A stretch of DNA of 37,198 bases from Lingula anatina (GCF_001039355.2 NW_019774347.1:106016-143213), one strand, 5' to 3'. Shown: positions 22,623 to 36,350, counted from the first letter of the stretch. A program made the numbers and translations. The notes: generated by a model from the letters alone, not told the origin.

Positions 22623-24195
22623 GTTAAAACAAATGCCGGAGTTGGTGAAAAAGTGACCTCGGCACCAATATTACTGACTTTAATGCAACATCTTGAACCT
22701 TAGTTATTTAAGGCCATGTTTTTTTCGTTTGTGTTGAAAAAAGGAAAAAAAATCTTGGTCCATGTATTAAAAGCAGGGGAGTGAGTACTGGACTGTGTCC
22801 GGATTTCGTAGTTTCTTAAAAGGGCAAGAGACGTACAGTAGTTACTAAACCCGTATAATTTTTGGTGATTTGGGCGGTAAACAGAAGTCGAAATCGGTGA
22901 AGATCAGCGGAACGTGTAAGGAAATTTGAAAGCGTGACACGTGTCTCGATTCTGTTAATTAGGATACTCGGCCCCAAATTGCATCTGGGTGTGACTAGGT
23001 TGTGTGCACTAACACATTCGCCCTTTCAGTGCCTGGATTAAGATGATTGGTGGGGGGGGGGGGGGGGGGGGGGGGGGGAAGGGGGGGGTTTTTGGGGGGG
23101 GGGGGGGGGGGGGGGTAAAGGGGGGGGGGATGGTGGGGGGGNGGTGGGGGGTGTAAGAGGGGGGTTGTTAGAAGGGTAGGGGGAGAGGGTGTTAAAGGGG
23201 GAGGGGATGTTGGACGGATTGGAGGTGGGGTGTGTTGGAGTTGCTGATGAAGGGTTTGGACTTGTACGTAAAATTGAGGATAACAACAAGATGAATGAGC
23301 TCTGCGGTTATCGTAATACACTAGTGTATATATGATATCCTGTTAGTCTTCTGTAGTTCTTTTTGCCACGTAAAATGAACACTTGTTGCTCTGGCTTATC
23401 AAAAGATTAAAATTGTGATTTTAAAAAGGTTTAAGTTTAACTCTCTCTAACATTTCTTTATATCTTAATACCTGGCATGGGGACCGCTTGGGGGGGGGGG
23501 GGGGGGGGGGCAGGGGCCAGCATGCTTCAGCGGGCTAATCTTTTTAAAATAAAATCTGACGTGAATATTTCAGCATATGTTGTCGTCAGTAATACAGCAT
23601 AGTATTTGTTTATCAACGAGATAGATCGGGTTACTTCAAACGCTCCACGTCCTATCATAATCTCTAGTGTCCCGCTATTTCCCCTTATCGTTGGTCATAT
23701 GGTTATGTAGCGGCGACACAGAAACATTGAATAACAAGAGATATATATTCATGATGATACTGATACATATACATGTACAGAGTGGGCATTCTGTCTTAGA
23801 AGAGATGCCCCCTGTTCATGAACACGTTGTCCTCGCGTCGATGCCATACGTGACACTTAAATTTTGACTTTGACTGCAGGCAAAGTCAAATGTCGCCATT
23901 AAGACTCGCTCTGATGACTAGGATTTACGTGTAAAAATGTAGAAATCTTACAGGAGTACATCTACGACGACTGAGAGCTCGGGAATTAAGAGAGACAGTT
24001 GTTAGGATGGACGTTTTGGGAAAGTTTCGCGGACGTGTAGGCGATGTTTCACCTTGAAAAGCGGACCTGTAATCTGCAAGTTACAGCGTTGTCATGACGA
24101 CTGGATAAAAGCACAACGATGAGCATTCTCGGCTGATATTAATAATTCAGTTTTTAATTTCGCTGTTTAAATCTTTTTCGTCTGACACCAGCATT
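22623..24195. other. non-coding with extreme G-rich tract
   Basis: Holds G-rich low complexity at 23050-23235 (with an N at 23142) and a G run at 23490-23510. Many GGG runs give strong G-quadruplex potential on the + strand, though base calls in such tracts are unreliable. No exon seen. Confidence 0.65.
23050..23235. repeat. G-rich low-complexity tract
   Basis: Several G runs of 7 to 27 bases broken by short A/T words, containing one N at 23142. Reverse-strand frames give polyproline and are not genes. Confidence 0.9.
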
Positions 24196-24324
24196 ATGTT
24201 GCTTGCTATGGTGTACCTGTACATTTTCCTCAGGGATGTCTGGATAAGACTTTACGTAACCAGAGAAGACAAAAAGAGACTGTCACAGAAATTTCCCGAG
24301 AAGATACAAGGGCAATCCAACTCG
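24196..24324 (+). CDS. exon candidate with hydrophobic start, possible alternative 5' exon
   Basis: An ATG at 24196 opens a frame whose first 21 residues are hydrophobic (MLLAMVYLYIFLRDVWIRLY), followed by a charged stretch (TREDKKRLSQKFPEKIQG). A good acceptor, TTTTCCTCAG, lies inside it at 24224-24233, so the exon may instead run 24234-24324. The donor, TCG then GTAATC, is weak. The frame ends in phase 0, which would join cleanly to the plakin exon at 29143. Entry phase 2 does not fit direct splicing from 21125. Function unknown. Confidence 0.25.
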
Positions 24325-24502
24325 GTAATCCGCTTGAGTCAGATTTACATAATCTGTTTAACGTTAAAATTTAGGTAGCGGTCGCAAGAGGTATGCAATA
24401 ATTCAATAGTCGTGAAGGGAAGCAGACACCGTAGTATATTAACACCACGGGTTAACGCCATTTGGACTTTTAATAGATCTGGGACCTCCTGGTTCATATC
24501 AG

Positions 24503-24504
<2 letters not shown>

Positions 24505-24557
<53 letters not shown>

Positions 24558-24561
24558 CGCG
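24505..24561. repeat. (GT)n(GC)n alternating tract
   Basis: About 22 GT units running directly into six GC units: 57 bp of uninterrupted purine-pyrimidine alternation, a strong Z-DNA-forming type. Confidence 0.9.
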
Positions 24562-25023
24562 TTCACATGGGACACGTATGTCGTAGCAAGATTAGCTTCT
24601 TTGTCAACGGATAGTGAAAAGGGGTGTATATATTAAAGATGAAGTTTGATGTCGTACCACTCAACCAAAGATAACCTACCACGCTTTCCCATCAGTTTTC
24701 ATGCTGCATTATTTTCAACTCAGCATGAATACGGTATTTAAACATTTTTCTAAGTGTTTTAATTCTGTAGCCTAATTTAATTTAAGATGAGCCCGCCTCC
24801 TAATTGATACAAGACTGCAATACCTCTTACATGTTCACCTTAGGTTAACCCAATATCTAATACATCACACAATGTGGCACCTAGATGTTCAAGACCCTCT
24901 TGATTATGTAAATAATATACAGTAGAGTTGATGCATTATAGACGTGTACCATAACACACCTAAGGGAGGGCATAGGGGGCACGTACGCCCCCACCCCCGC
25001 CCGTAGTTTTTCAGGTGTTCCCC

Positions 25024-25056
<33 letters not shown>

Positions 25057-26620
25057 CAAACAACAGTATTATAACCAACTGAAAGAGATAAAAGCCAAGC
25101 AATCTCTCATCCGCGTGTCCTACATATTCTATTGAAATCGTCCTCGTCTATTATTGTGCCAGGCAGTTATTGTAATAGCTGTGGCCCCTCCCTCCTTCGC
25201 TTCGAAGCTAAATCTCGGCACCGTCAGTTAATTATACACGTTATGGGGCTTCTTAGAAATTCTGTACGATATGACTTGTGTGCTGATAAGTTTTTTGACA
25301 TGTATAAGTGTGGGGATGGGAAACATTTAATGAAAGAGTTAGGTAAATGTGAAACGCTCATTTCATCAAAGTTTCAGGATTGGGACTGAACCCCGGCCGT
25401 TATTGAGCCTAAGTATTGATAACGATAAGTAATTATTTAATAACGTTTTTGCAAAGCTACCCTTTTCATGTTCTCAATGTACAGTTAAGCTTTTAGATAA
25501 ATATTAACGGACATGTGCTCAGAACCATTGTAGATAATATGATGTAGTTTCATTTTGTCTGTGCACCAAAGTGTGACTGAATAATATAAGGATATTGTTA
25601 TCATATGCTACGTACACTGTATATTGGCGAGGGCCCCGTCAGGGGGAGGGGGGTGATCACAGTTCACGGGAAATCAAATCATCAATTCACAAATCACAGT
25701 AATTATTCAAATACCACTGGTCACTTTCGAAAATCCTGAAAATGACGATTTCCCGGGCATAATGACTTCGTTTTACGAAGGCCAAAGAGAAGAGTCGTAT
25801 TCTCGAGTCAAGGTGGGCTTCACGGAAAATATGATCATTTCACGCATCTCGGGTGATAAAGAAAGGCTTCGCGGGTAATGAAAATACCCAATAGGCCAAT
25901 CATAATTTCAAAACCTAGAAACTGCATTTTTTACGTGTGAGCAACATTCCGCTTTCTCGCAACTCATTTGAATGCATATCAGACACTAATTTTGGATTTC
26001 TTTTGTTTTGAAAGATTTTTCTATTTCAGTGTTTTTTGTCTGTCCTGTTATCCATGAATCAGACAAACGGCCTGTCTGTCCTAATACTATAATATCGAGG
26101 TGATCCTCTTTATTATCATTTCATCATTGCACGGAATGCCATCGCGTATGATTGATCAGAATTGTATAATTCCCACAGGGCTTTATGCTAAATGTTTTCT
26201 TTCTTACTGCTAGTCTCTAATTCCCGCTCACACAGGTTAAAATATAGCTTTGAGAGAGAGAGAGACCCGTCTGACGGTTTTAAGACGAAAGCAGTGATGA
26301 AATAGTCACCACCTCAGCGGAGATTCACCTTAATGAATGAAGTGTGAACTGGGAAGGTGACCTGCTGCTGGACTGACGACTGTCTAGTTACTGCATGTAC
26401 AGTCGATCGATGGCGTCAATAGGAACGCGCCAGGACCAGTTTTGTTGATGCATGTGTGAACGGGTTCCGAGGAAAGGAAATTCCTAGAAATTATCCAGTC
26501 AACCCAACTGTCGATTACCGCTATTAGTCAGACGCTCATTAATGTCGCTCCTCACACGTCAGAGAAAATGAAAGATCCCTGGAGACGCGCTCTCAGTGCA
26601 TCTTAGTGGGCTACTTGTGT

Positions 26621-26621
<1 letters not shown>

Positions 26622-26652
<31 letters not shown>

Positions 26653-26659
26653 CCAAAAA

Positions 26660-26706
<47 letters not shown>

Positions 26707-26707
26707 A
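26622..26707. repeat. (CT)n then (AAAT)n compound microsatellite
   Basis: CT units at 26622-26652, then CCCC, then about 12 AAAT units to 26707. Confidence 0.9.
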
Positions 26708-27647
26708 ATGAATCTTTGACTGTCGTCTGGTAAATATATCTGAAAACATGGCAATCTACTGCTCTTAAAAGTGACAACCTTCTAGGTAAAGTATTCGCCC
26801 ATATGAAATAAGCTACATTAATAAGACCTGAGCTGAGACCAGGACAAACGAGAAAAAATTCTTTTACTTTAGTCAAAAGGTTTTTCGAAGAAAAATAATG
26901 GTGGAATTATGTGTTCTTATGAATATACGCTGGCGGAACGAACCAGGACTTAAGGTTTGGGGAGCTTAGATGAAAATGGGTTTATAAAACATTAGACGAG
27001 GAGAATTTTACCGTTATAATATGTGATGGACAGGGATGGAACAATTGCTTGGGCTTATGGCGTTTCGTTTGTTATCAAGTTTTTAGGGTTAAAGGGGGAA
27101 GGAATAATGAAAGGACCTGCTATGCCCCCCCCCCCCCCCCCGATACACTAATACTGATCAGACAATTGTTTTTACATCAGTCGTATAAGGAATTTATGTA
27201 GGACACTCTCTGAAAGATTCTCTCACATCTGAGAATTCCGGCAAAACAAACCACTTGCGGTGCAGCCTTTTAATCAAAGACTAAATGAAGTCCCAAATGT
27301 GAATAGTAGCCACAGGAAATTCCTCCGCGGTTAACCGCATCACCTCCCCACGCCCTCCTTTTTCGTGTCGGAGTGAAAAAAACATCATTTGTATTCAGTT
27401 GTCTGTTTTTGCTCTTCATTAGCTTCCAGCAGTTTGCACTGCGAGTGTGAAAATAATCAAAGACCCAGTTTTATATACCGGGGTGCTTAATTCATCGTAA
27501 ACTGTATGCCTCTGTGCAGTATGCAGGCCTACTAGTAGAAGGAATCGTTAACACGTAGATATATTCGAGAGTAGACAAGGTGTTAAAAAAGAGGATATAG
27601 CCAGGAAAAATTGTGGTTGGATATTGATTAAGTTATTCACTGTTCAG

Positions 27648-27655
27648 GAGATAAG
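27648..27655 (+). CDS. 8-nt microexon candidate linking the DPGVI exon to the plakin exons
   Basis: GAGATAAG lies between an acceptor (TTCACTGTTCAG, ending 27647) and a strong donor (GTAAGG at 27656). Eight nt is exactly the remainder needed: the phase-1 end at 21125 plus GA GAT AAG gives Gly-Asp-Lys and enters the exon at 29143 in phase 0. The match could be chance, since short blocks with both sites are not rare in 8 kb. Confidence 0.25.
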
Positions 27656-29142
<1,487 letters not shown>

Positions 29143-29202
29143 TCAAGAATGCCGAGTCAACGCGGCGTCGACGGGTGTCTTCAGTGGATTAAGGATGAGC
29201 GG
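29143..29202 (+). CDS. plakin exon 1 (first seen)
   Basis: 60 nt, phase 0 in and out, encoding SRMPSQRGVDGCLQWIKDER. The acceptor TTCTGTATTTTCAG and donor GTGAGT are strong. CLQWIKDER is the start of helix A of the first spectrin repeat of the plakin domain (desmoplakin has a similar Cys-Leu-x-Trp-Met). The ATG at 29149 has A at -3 and could be the start codon if the upstream exon is untranslated. Confidence 0.85.
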
Positions 29203-30051
29203 GTGAGTAATTCCAATTACATTTTATGCATAGTGGTACATGTGGGGGGGGGGGGAGGCCTTATGCTGAAGGAAAAGGGAGGGGCACGTGTCCTCTGTCA
29301 CCTCCCTGGGGATCTGATCCACCATTGAGTTAACTTACACAGCATAATCAGCTAGCTTGTGGTCAGCGGGTGGTCAAAAGCAACTGTCAGACATTAAAAA
29401 AAATCTCCTAGATACGCTACTTCCATCTAAACAAGAAAGTTATTAAATAAATCAACACTCTAGAGTCGAGTAAAGTGACATAACCACATCCTGTATTGAT
29501 GCGGTGACTTGACACTGACAGATCTTTCATAAAAGAGCTCTGCCTTAAATAGCATATCATTAGAACGCGCGCCTTTAAAGGCACTGCTTAATTCGTGCCT
29601 GAGGTGAACACTGAGGACGTGCGATAAGAAAAAAAGCTTACAAAGATAGAATGAAACCACAGGTAAATACAGTGCACACAACGAGGAGAAAAAAAATGCT
29701 GTCGTTAAGTACGTTTATCGAGACGGTCGTTATTTCTGAATACGTCTTTTACGCTGGAGGGACACATTTGTGAAGACTGCAGTGTTAAATCACAGACAAT
29801 AATATGGGCGATTTTTTTGTTTGTGAATATTACAGGTCCCTAGGTAAAATACAATAGTATAGTAAGTAATTGTGTATATTGTTTTAGGAGGTCCTGAGCG
29901 ATGCTGATATGGGCAGTAACATGACCACTGTCCAACTGGCCATAGAGGACCAAGCCAAGAGAAATACGGCCATCAGACAATATAGGGAGCAGATTGGGAA
30001 TGCTGTGGCGGAGAATGTGAGTTCTTCTTCTTCTTCTTCTTCTTCTTCTCT

Positions 30052-30089
<38 letters not shown>

Positions 30090-33000
30090 ATCACCTTTTT
30101 AGTCCTTAGTCTGGTTGAAACCAGTTTGATTAAAGGCTCACACTGAGACCACCCAAAAACTCGTTAAGGGTGCGCCAATAGAAACAGTGAAATCATTAAG
30201 TCAAGCCGCTAGTGCTTCTATCGCTTTCCATCCTCACAACTTTTTTTTCTCATCCCCTTATTGAATGCACAGTGGCGTATTTATGTCATGATGAAACCAC
30301 CTAAGAAGGCGGTTTATTATGAGGGATTGTCCCAAAAATCGATGCGTTTTAATGGAGCAACTTATAGCTTTTTTGTATCTCGTTTTAATGCCCTGTGCGA
30401 CTATTTAGAACGTCCTGTGACTATTCCGATCGTCTTGGGTGTTGTGAAGAAAAATAACATCTATCTATAAACTGCTTGATTGACTGCATCATTGTGTTGT
30501 TTTTCAAGGATGCCTCTGAATCTGAATATGCAAAGCTTCATGCACAGTACGTTGCACTGACGGTAGGTGGCATTGTGGTAGTTGAGATTTGACGCAATCC
30601 GATGCTCATCTGTCTCACATAACACAATCCGTTTTGCTTCTAAACTACTGTATAATTATTGCGACCATAATTTAATAAATGCACCTGAATGAACTTCCTC
30701 TCTGGGAGTAACCTTTGACATCATTACATCATGTAGAAATACTTTTTAACATAATCTGGCAACATATTTTTATATAAATTTGCAGTAAGTCTATAAATAA
30801 TATTATACGATACACACGTTAGAGTAGTACTCCTATTGTAAAATTTACTATATATACATTTACGTATATATTTTTAGGCTACCGCAGACAAAAGAACCCA
30901 CTGTCTAGAAACACTGTCAAAAGTTTCAAGTTTAGAAGAGTATTGTTCGGTAAGTTTATAAATTCACAGAAAACAAAAGTGCCCAGAACATTTTTGTTAT
31001 GAATCTTATACAGCATGTTTTGGAATAATTTTTTGATACTTGAATAAACGACGTTGGCTTTCTTATTGAATATGTACATAAAAATGACATTTATTTCGCT
31101 CTCTCTGAACGTGATTCCCATTTAGTAAAAACATTTCTCTCATCAAAAATGTTATCCTTTGCAGAATCTCAGTGCAGAATTTGACAGGACTGCCACTCAG
31201 CTAGCAAACACAGACAAACCTAAGCATCTCAATGGGGCACCTGTGGGGGATTCCCTGTCCACGACATATGCGGCTCAGGTAAGGACAAATAAAGGAGAAT
31301 TCCCATTCCACCTCTCAAAAAAAAAAAAAAAAAAAAAAAAACTCAAAGCACTCAAAGCACTCAAATTTCGAACTGAAAGAGAAAGAACAGTTTTGCTTTC
31401 ATCCCGGGCAGGCCCCGAGTTTCAAAGGACACTGGAAACTCGTCTTAACTGTCAGCATGCTTCTGGCGTCACTGAAAACTTTTGCTTATATGTTTTGATT
31501 ACTCCAGGATTGCATATTCGCGGTGCGGAACAACTGGGCGTGGATCCAGACTGTGGCTAAATGCATGGACACCCACCTGGCAAACGCCGCCGCCTACCAC
31601 CAGGTGAGGCACGTATGCCCAAGAAAAGCCCCCACTGAAACATTGCATATTCAGCTCAGGATGTTATTTATTATCACTTTGATTGTTATTATTACCAAAT
31701 ATTGGTGTCGACACATCGGCATCAAATGCAGCTATAGTTGATGGATTGGGACGTTTTCTCATTTATTGATGTAATAATGAATAACAAATCCTAGAAATGT
31801 CATGCTTACGTAGGTGAACATGAGGTTCTGCAAAACAATCCATTTTACCACGGAGTAGAAATATACAATCCATTGATAATAATAATAATGATAATAATAA
31901 TAAAATGATGATGATGATTATGGTGGTGATAAAAAGAAAGCAAGTTTTGAGAAACAAATTATTATCACAATTACTGTACTAGCATCATTTCTATTATAAT
32001 ATTCTACCCGGTTTGTATTCCAGTTTTACCATGAAGTAGAGGAGTGCGATTACTGGATGAACCTTTGCCTGGCCACGCTTTATAAAAAGTTTGCAGACAG
32101 AGATATGGAGGGAGACAGGCAAAGTGCAATGCGCATGCTCAAGGAATTGGGAGTAAGTCTTCCGGTCAAATTGGCCAGTCCTTTTTTTCTACGATAAAGT
32201 CTATTTAAATTGAATTTTTGTTAAGATATCGTGTTTCTTTAAGCACACATTGTGCGATGCGCATGCTCAAGGAGCACGGAAAAAATCCTTTGAATTGGTC
32301 AATACTTTTGTGAAATTTCTTGGATGCACTATAAAGTGCAGGTCAGTGAAAGAACAATAAACAATGAAAAAAATACTGCTAAATATTCTATTAAATCATT
32401 TCCTCTTTTGCAGGAGACGCTCCAAGCCTATTTACAGTGGCAGGCCCGCGTGGATAATTTATACGACAAAAGTAAAGACATTGTCCCTGTTAAAATGAGG
32501 ACGCAAGCTTTAAAAGATCCTAAACCAGTTAGAGCGCTCTGTGCATACAAGGCAAATGGCGTAAGTACCAATTATGAGAAAAAAGTTGAACCCGCTCGCA
32601 CAACGCGAAGAACCAAGCAAAAGATAAAAATAAGAAGCGGGGATGAACCACAAAGCAAAAATTATTTCAAATAGCATGCAATTAGTTTTTCGAGTTTCAC
32701 GGCTTTTTATGGTCGCTCCATTACAATATTTGTTTACCAAAAAGTGTATCGTTGATGATTTGGAAAAGATAAGTAATACCCAAAAGTTCCATCTACACAT
32801 TGAAAATGCTACACACACTGGACAAAAGAAGTGTCACCCCCTAACTCAGAGTAATGAAAGTAGGCAGATCTTGGGTACTTATAATGCCTGGTCTACTTAT
32901 AATGTGACTAATGAGTATAAAACCGCTTTACCATGGAATTGTATTGTTGGTCTTGTACATGTACAGCAAATGTTANCATGTACAATGCATCATTGTTCAT

Positions 33001-35112
33001 TTCAGGTCCAGATACAGGACGGAGAAGATCTGACACTTTTAGACAACACAGATCCAACAAAGTGGAAGGTAAAATAGCGATTGAAAACAAAATCCAAAAC
33101 ATAATTGTAACTCTTTTTCAGCTTTCCTTAGACAAAGTTAAACAGCTTACTATGTGCATTGGGCCTGTGAAAAACGCATTGCATCCCATATCTCCAAGTT
33201 AAACCCTATTATATTATATTATATTATATTATATTATATTATATTATATTATATTATATTATATTATATTATATTATATTTTGACAGGTAAAAACTAAGA
33301 AGGGTCCAGAGCTGTTTATACCTGCAGTGTGTGTTCTGATACCACCAATGGACGTAGACGCAGTAGAGGCAGCAACAAGGTAACTGTGTGATAAAATACA
33401 CATGGTAAGCCAGAGACAATTAAAACCGTCGAACTCAGCGTCTTCATTTCCTTAGACGTCTTTATTTCTTTCACCTGCTATGATGAACCATCAATACAAA
33501 GGACTAGAAACAGTGTACCGGTTGATATAACTGTTGATTAATTGTTATATATTGTACAAAAAAGGTTTATTGAAGATGAAAATACTTTGATTTCAGATTA
33601 CGGTTACAGTTGCTGGCCATTTGGACACAGTGTGTGAAGAGACTGGGAAAACAGATGATCACTCTCATGCAACTAGTTTTTAGAGATTGGAGTACTGAGG
33701 AGGTGAGTGACCTTGACCCAGCACCTGACCTTGACCTTATGACCCATAATGTGCTGCAATATATGCTCTAAACCTGTCGTCAAGATTAAGGCTGGTTGTT
33801 TAGATCTTACTGGTATGTATGTCGAAGTGAAACGATGCTGTTTTCCCATTGGATGCCTTGATCTCACAAAATCTCGAGAGACGAGGGTCTTTTAATGACA
33901 ACATGGCATTTTGAATTTTTCATTACCATTTTTTTCATTTAGTCTAATACTTTTAAAGCATGAAGTGCGTTGTAAACTTTTGAAAAGTGCAAATATGAAG
34001 GAATATTGCTTGGAAATGATTATTTGTGTGAGTTTGGTCTTGTTAGAAGGGGAGAGGGATTTTGGAAATGGATAAATGGGTGGGATGTTATGTGAAAGGC
34101 ATTGGCTGTCATTGTTTTGGTTGGAAGAACATGGCGCTGCAACGGCACTTTTTTGGCAGCATGTTTGTGTCGAAGTAAGATGCTATATGAGTTTATATGA
34201 GTACACACCCTTATTGTGCTTCATAATTGAAGACATTTTGTTAAGCGTGAATGAATACTGGTACTAAGTACATGCTGACATATTTTTTAATCCTCTTTTC
34301 GGTGCTTTATTATTTATATGAAAATGTAGCTACTTGGTTGACATAACAGGATACATTGCATTGCAACTAGAATGTTGGATTATATTTATTGGCCGATTAT
34401 CCATTTGATCAATATTAGCATCGTACAGCATAAATAAGCACCTGTATATTTTGAAGGCAGCATGGTCGTGTCAAAGCTCCTCTGTTCTGTATAGTGTATA
34501 GGGTATACTTCAGTATAATGTAACCTTAATAGAAATTATATTAAGAGGAAAAGAAGAGAGAAAAGGGAAATGTATACATTTGTCTGTGCACCTTTTGTTG
34601 CTTCAGTTACCCCATTTAATGTATATATCGTTTGGCCTGGCCTGTTTATTTCAGCCTTTTAGTACAGAAGAGCGGCAACAGGTAAAGTATGTTGTGACGG
34701 ATCCCCGCCCCCTTCCAACCAATCCCGTGTTGTGTTACTGCTGTACCCCATTTTGTGTTCAGTGATGTCGTTTGAAATGCATGTTATGTCTATGTTTTCT
34801 CATATACAACAAAATGGACTGTATTATTGTGTGATTGCGCATATATCTTTGTATCAATCTTTGCACCGAACTGCGTCTACTTTATTCTTGAAAGATTCAT
34901 AATACTAACCCGTCAAATTTACATAACTCACCATTTCTGCTCAAGGATTTACAAATTTGTGCAAGATCTCCCTAGATTTAAAATGAAATAAAATATAATA
35001 TCTTTTCCACGTTCTTTACAATCTTCTGAGATATACGCTGAGGTTTTGAGTCTGTGTTAAACGAATGTACAAAAAAAAAAAAAAAATAAATAAAAAAAAA
35101 ATAAAAAAAAAA

Positions 35113-35143
<31 letters not shown>

Positions 35144-36350
35144 AAAACACGGCGAGATCAAATTACTTTGAAAATCAGAATACAGCACTACTGGTCGTTT
35201 TTATTAATCTCTTTCTCATATTGTTTGTCTGTGAATGATTCAAAACCTTCTTTATATTATAACCACAAATCACATTAATCGTTTCGTATCGAGCACGTTA
35301 TGTATGTTAATGTCCCCACTTTGAGATAAATGAACCGTTTCCATCCCGCTATATGTTGACGTCATAGCAACCAGAACGTCACTAATACCTCGTGTCGTGA
35401 CAACATATTTTACGACATTCTGCGTGAACAAATGGACCACTGCTGTCCTGGTGACTTTCTTGTATCTATGACTCTCCTTTTAAAATGGCACATAACATGT
35501 ATTCTTCACACTTTGCACGTCGGATGTCTTATAATAATCGCATGCACCGTATGACTGTGATTTCATTTACGGCGCATTACGTCATATAAATGAAGCGCAT
35601 ATTCAGTATTTTGTTGCAGTGTTTACTTGATCTTTGCTAACACTTTTAACTTTTCAGAGACCATCTTGAGCATGGCTCTTTCTTTCAATCGGATTGAAAT
35701 TTTATCTCAGGTTTCGGCAGTTGCCTGTCTTTGTAGTGGCACTGTTGAAAATCTGTTTCTAGTTATTAATTGAAACGTGACAGAATGCTTTCATGGCTGA
35801 AACATCTTAGTATAGAAGCATATAACGTAGTGCAGCAGAGAAATACTGCGAAGAACGTAGACAAAAAACACATCTTTAAGCATTAATGATAATATAAGAG
35901 CTTATATATAGTAGTGCTTGCAGGCTTTCAGTTACACCACATAGAAAATCATTAAAAAAATAAAAGTACCTCTCGATCTAGTACATGAACTCTCACGACA
36001 GTATATTTACAATGGTTTTCTTGAGAGCATATCTTCTTTTTGCTTCTTCAACAGCCTTACCAAATGACTCTTTTATTTGAAAAACTGATGCCAGGTTAAA
36101 GGATATTCTTTTACACATGTACTCGATATGCATCTATCTTAAGTTCATTCAATGTCATAATTTATTTGTAGATCGCTCTACTTAGGTCGTTACCTAATGG
36201 CAAGAAAGACATGCTTCTGAAAATAATGGCACTTATAGAAGATACTTTGGGGAAGCACTGGAAAGATTACCCACAATTCGAGGAGCTTCTGGAACGATTT
36301 GGAAGGCTGAGGATTATTCTACGCCAGGAACCGGTGGTGGACATTGAAGG

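Larger units (their letters stand above)
24325..27647. other. probable intron or intergenic sequence
   Basis: Contains a (GT)n(GC)n tract at 24505-24561, a CT tract at 25029-25056, a CT plus AAAT tract at 26622-26707 and a C run at 27125-27141. A frame at 25132-25389 (ending FQDWD, with several Cys) has no splice support or family match. Confidence 0.55.
33703..36171. other. 2.5-kb intron 11
   Basis: Begins with a cluster of TGACC half sites, contains the 27-nt microexon candidate at 34655, an A/AAAT tract at 35071-35147 and a CRE palindrome at 35357-35364. Otherwise unique AT-rich sequence. Confidence 0.7.

Noticed and set aside
22995-23321. polyproline minus-strand frames
   Set aside because: Translation of the G-rich low-complexity tract containing an N.
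25132-25389. 85-codon frame with several Cys
   Set aside because: Reads protein-like in its second half but has no good acceptor, donor or family match.
35660-35712. exon-like block after TTTTAACTTTTCAG in intron 11
   Set aside because: In the required phase 0 it reads Arg-Pro-Ser then stop; the donor GTTTCG is poor.
36055-36095. exon-like block after TTCTTCAACAG in intron 11
   Set aside because: It would leave phase 1 before a phase-0 exon, and the donor GTTAAA is poor.
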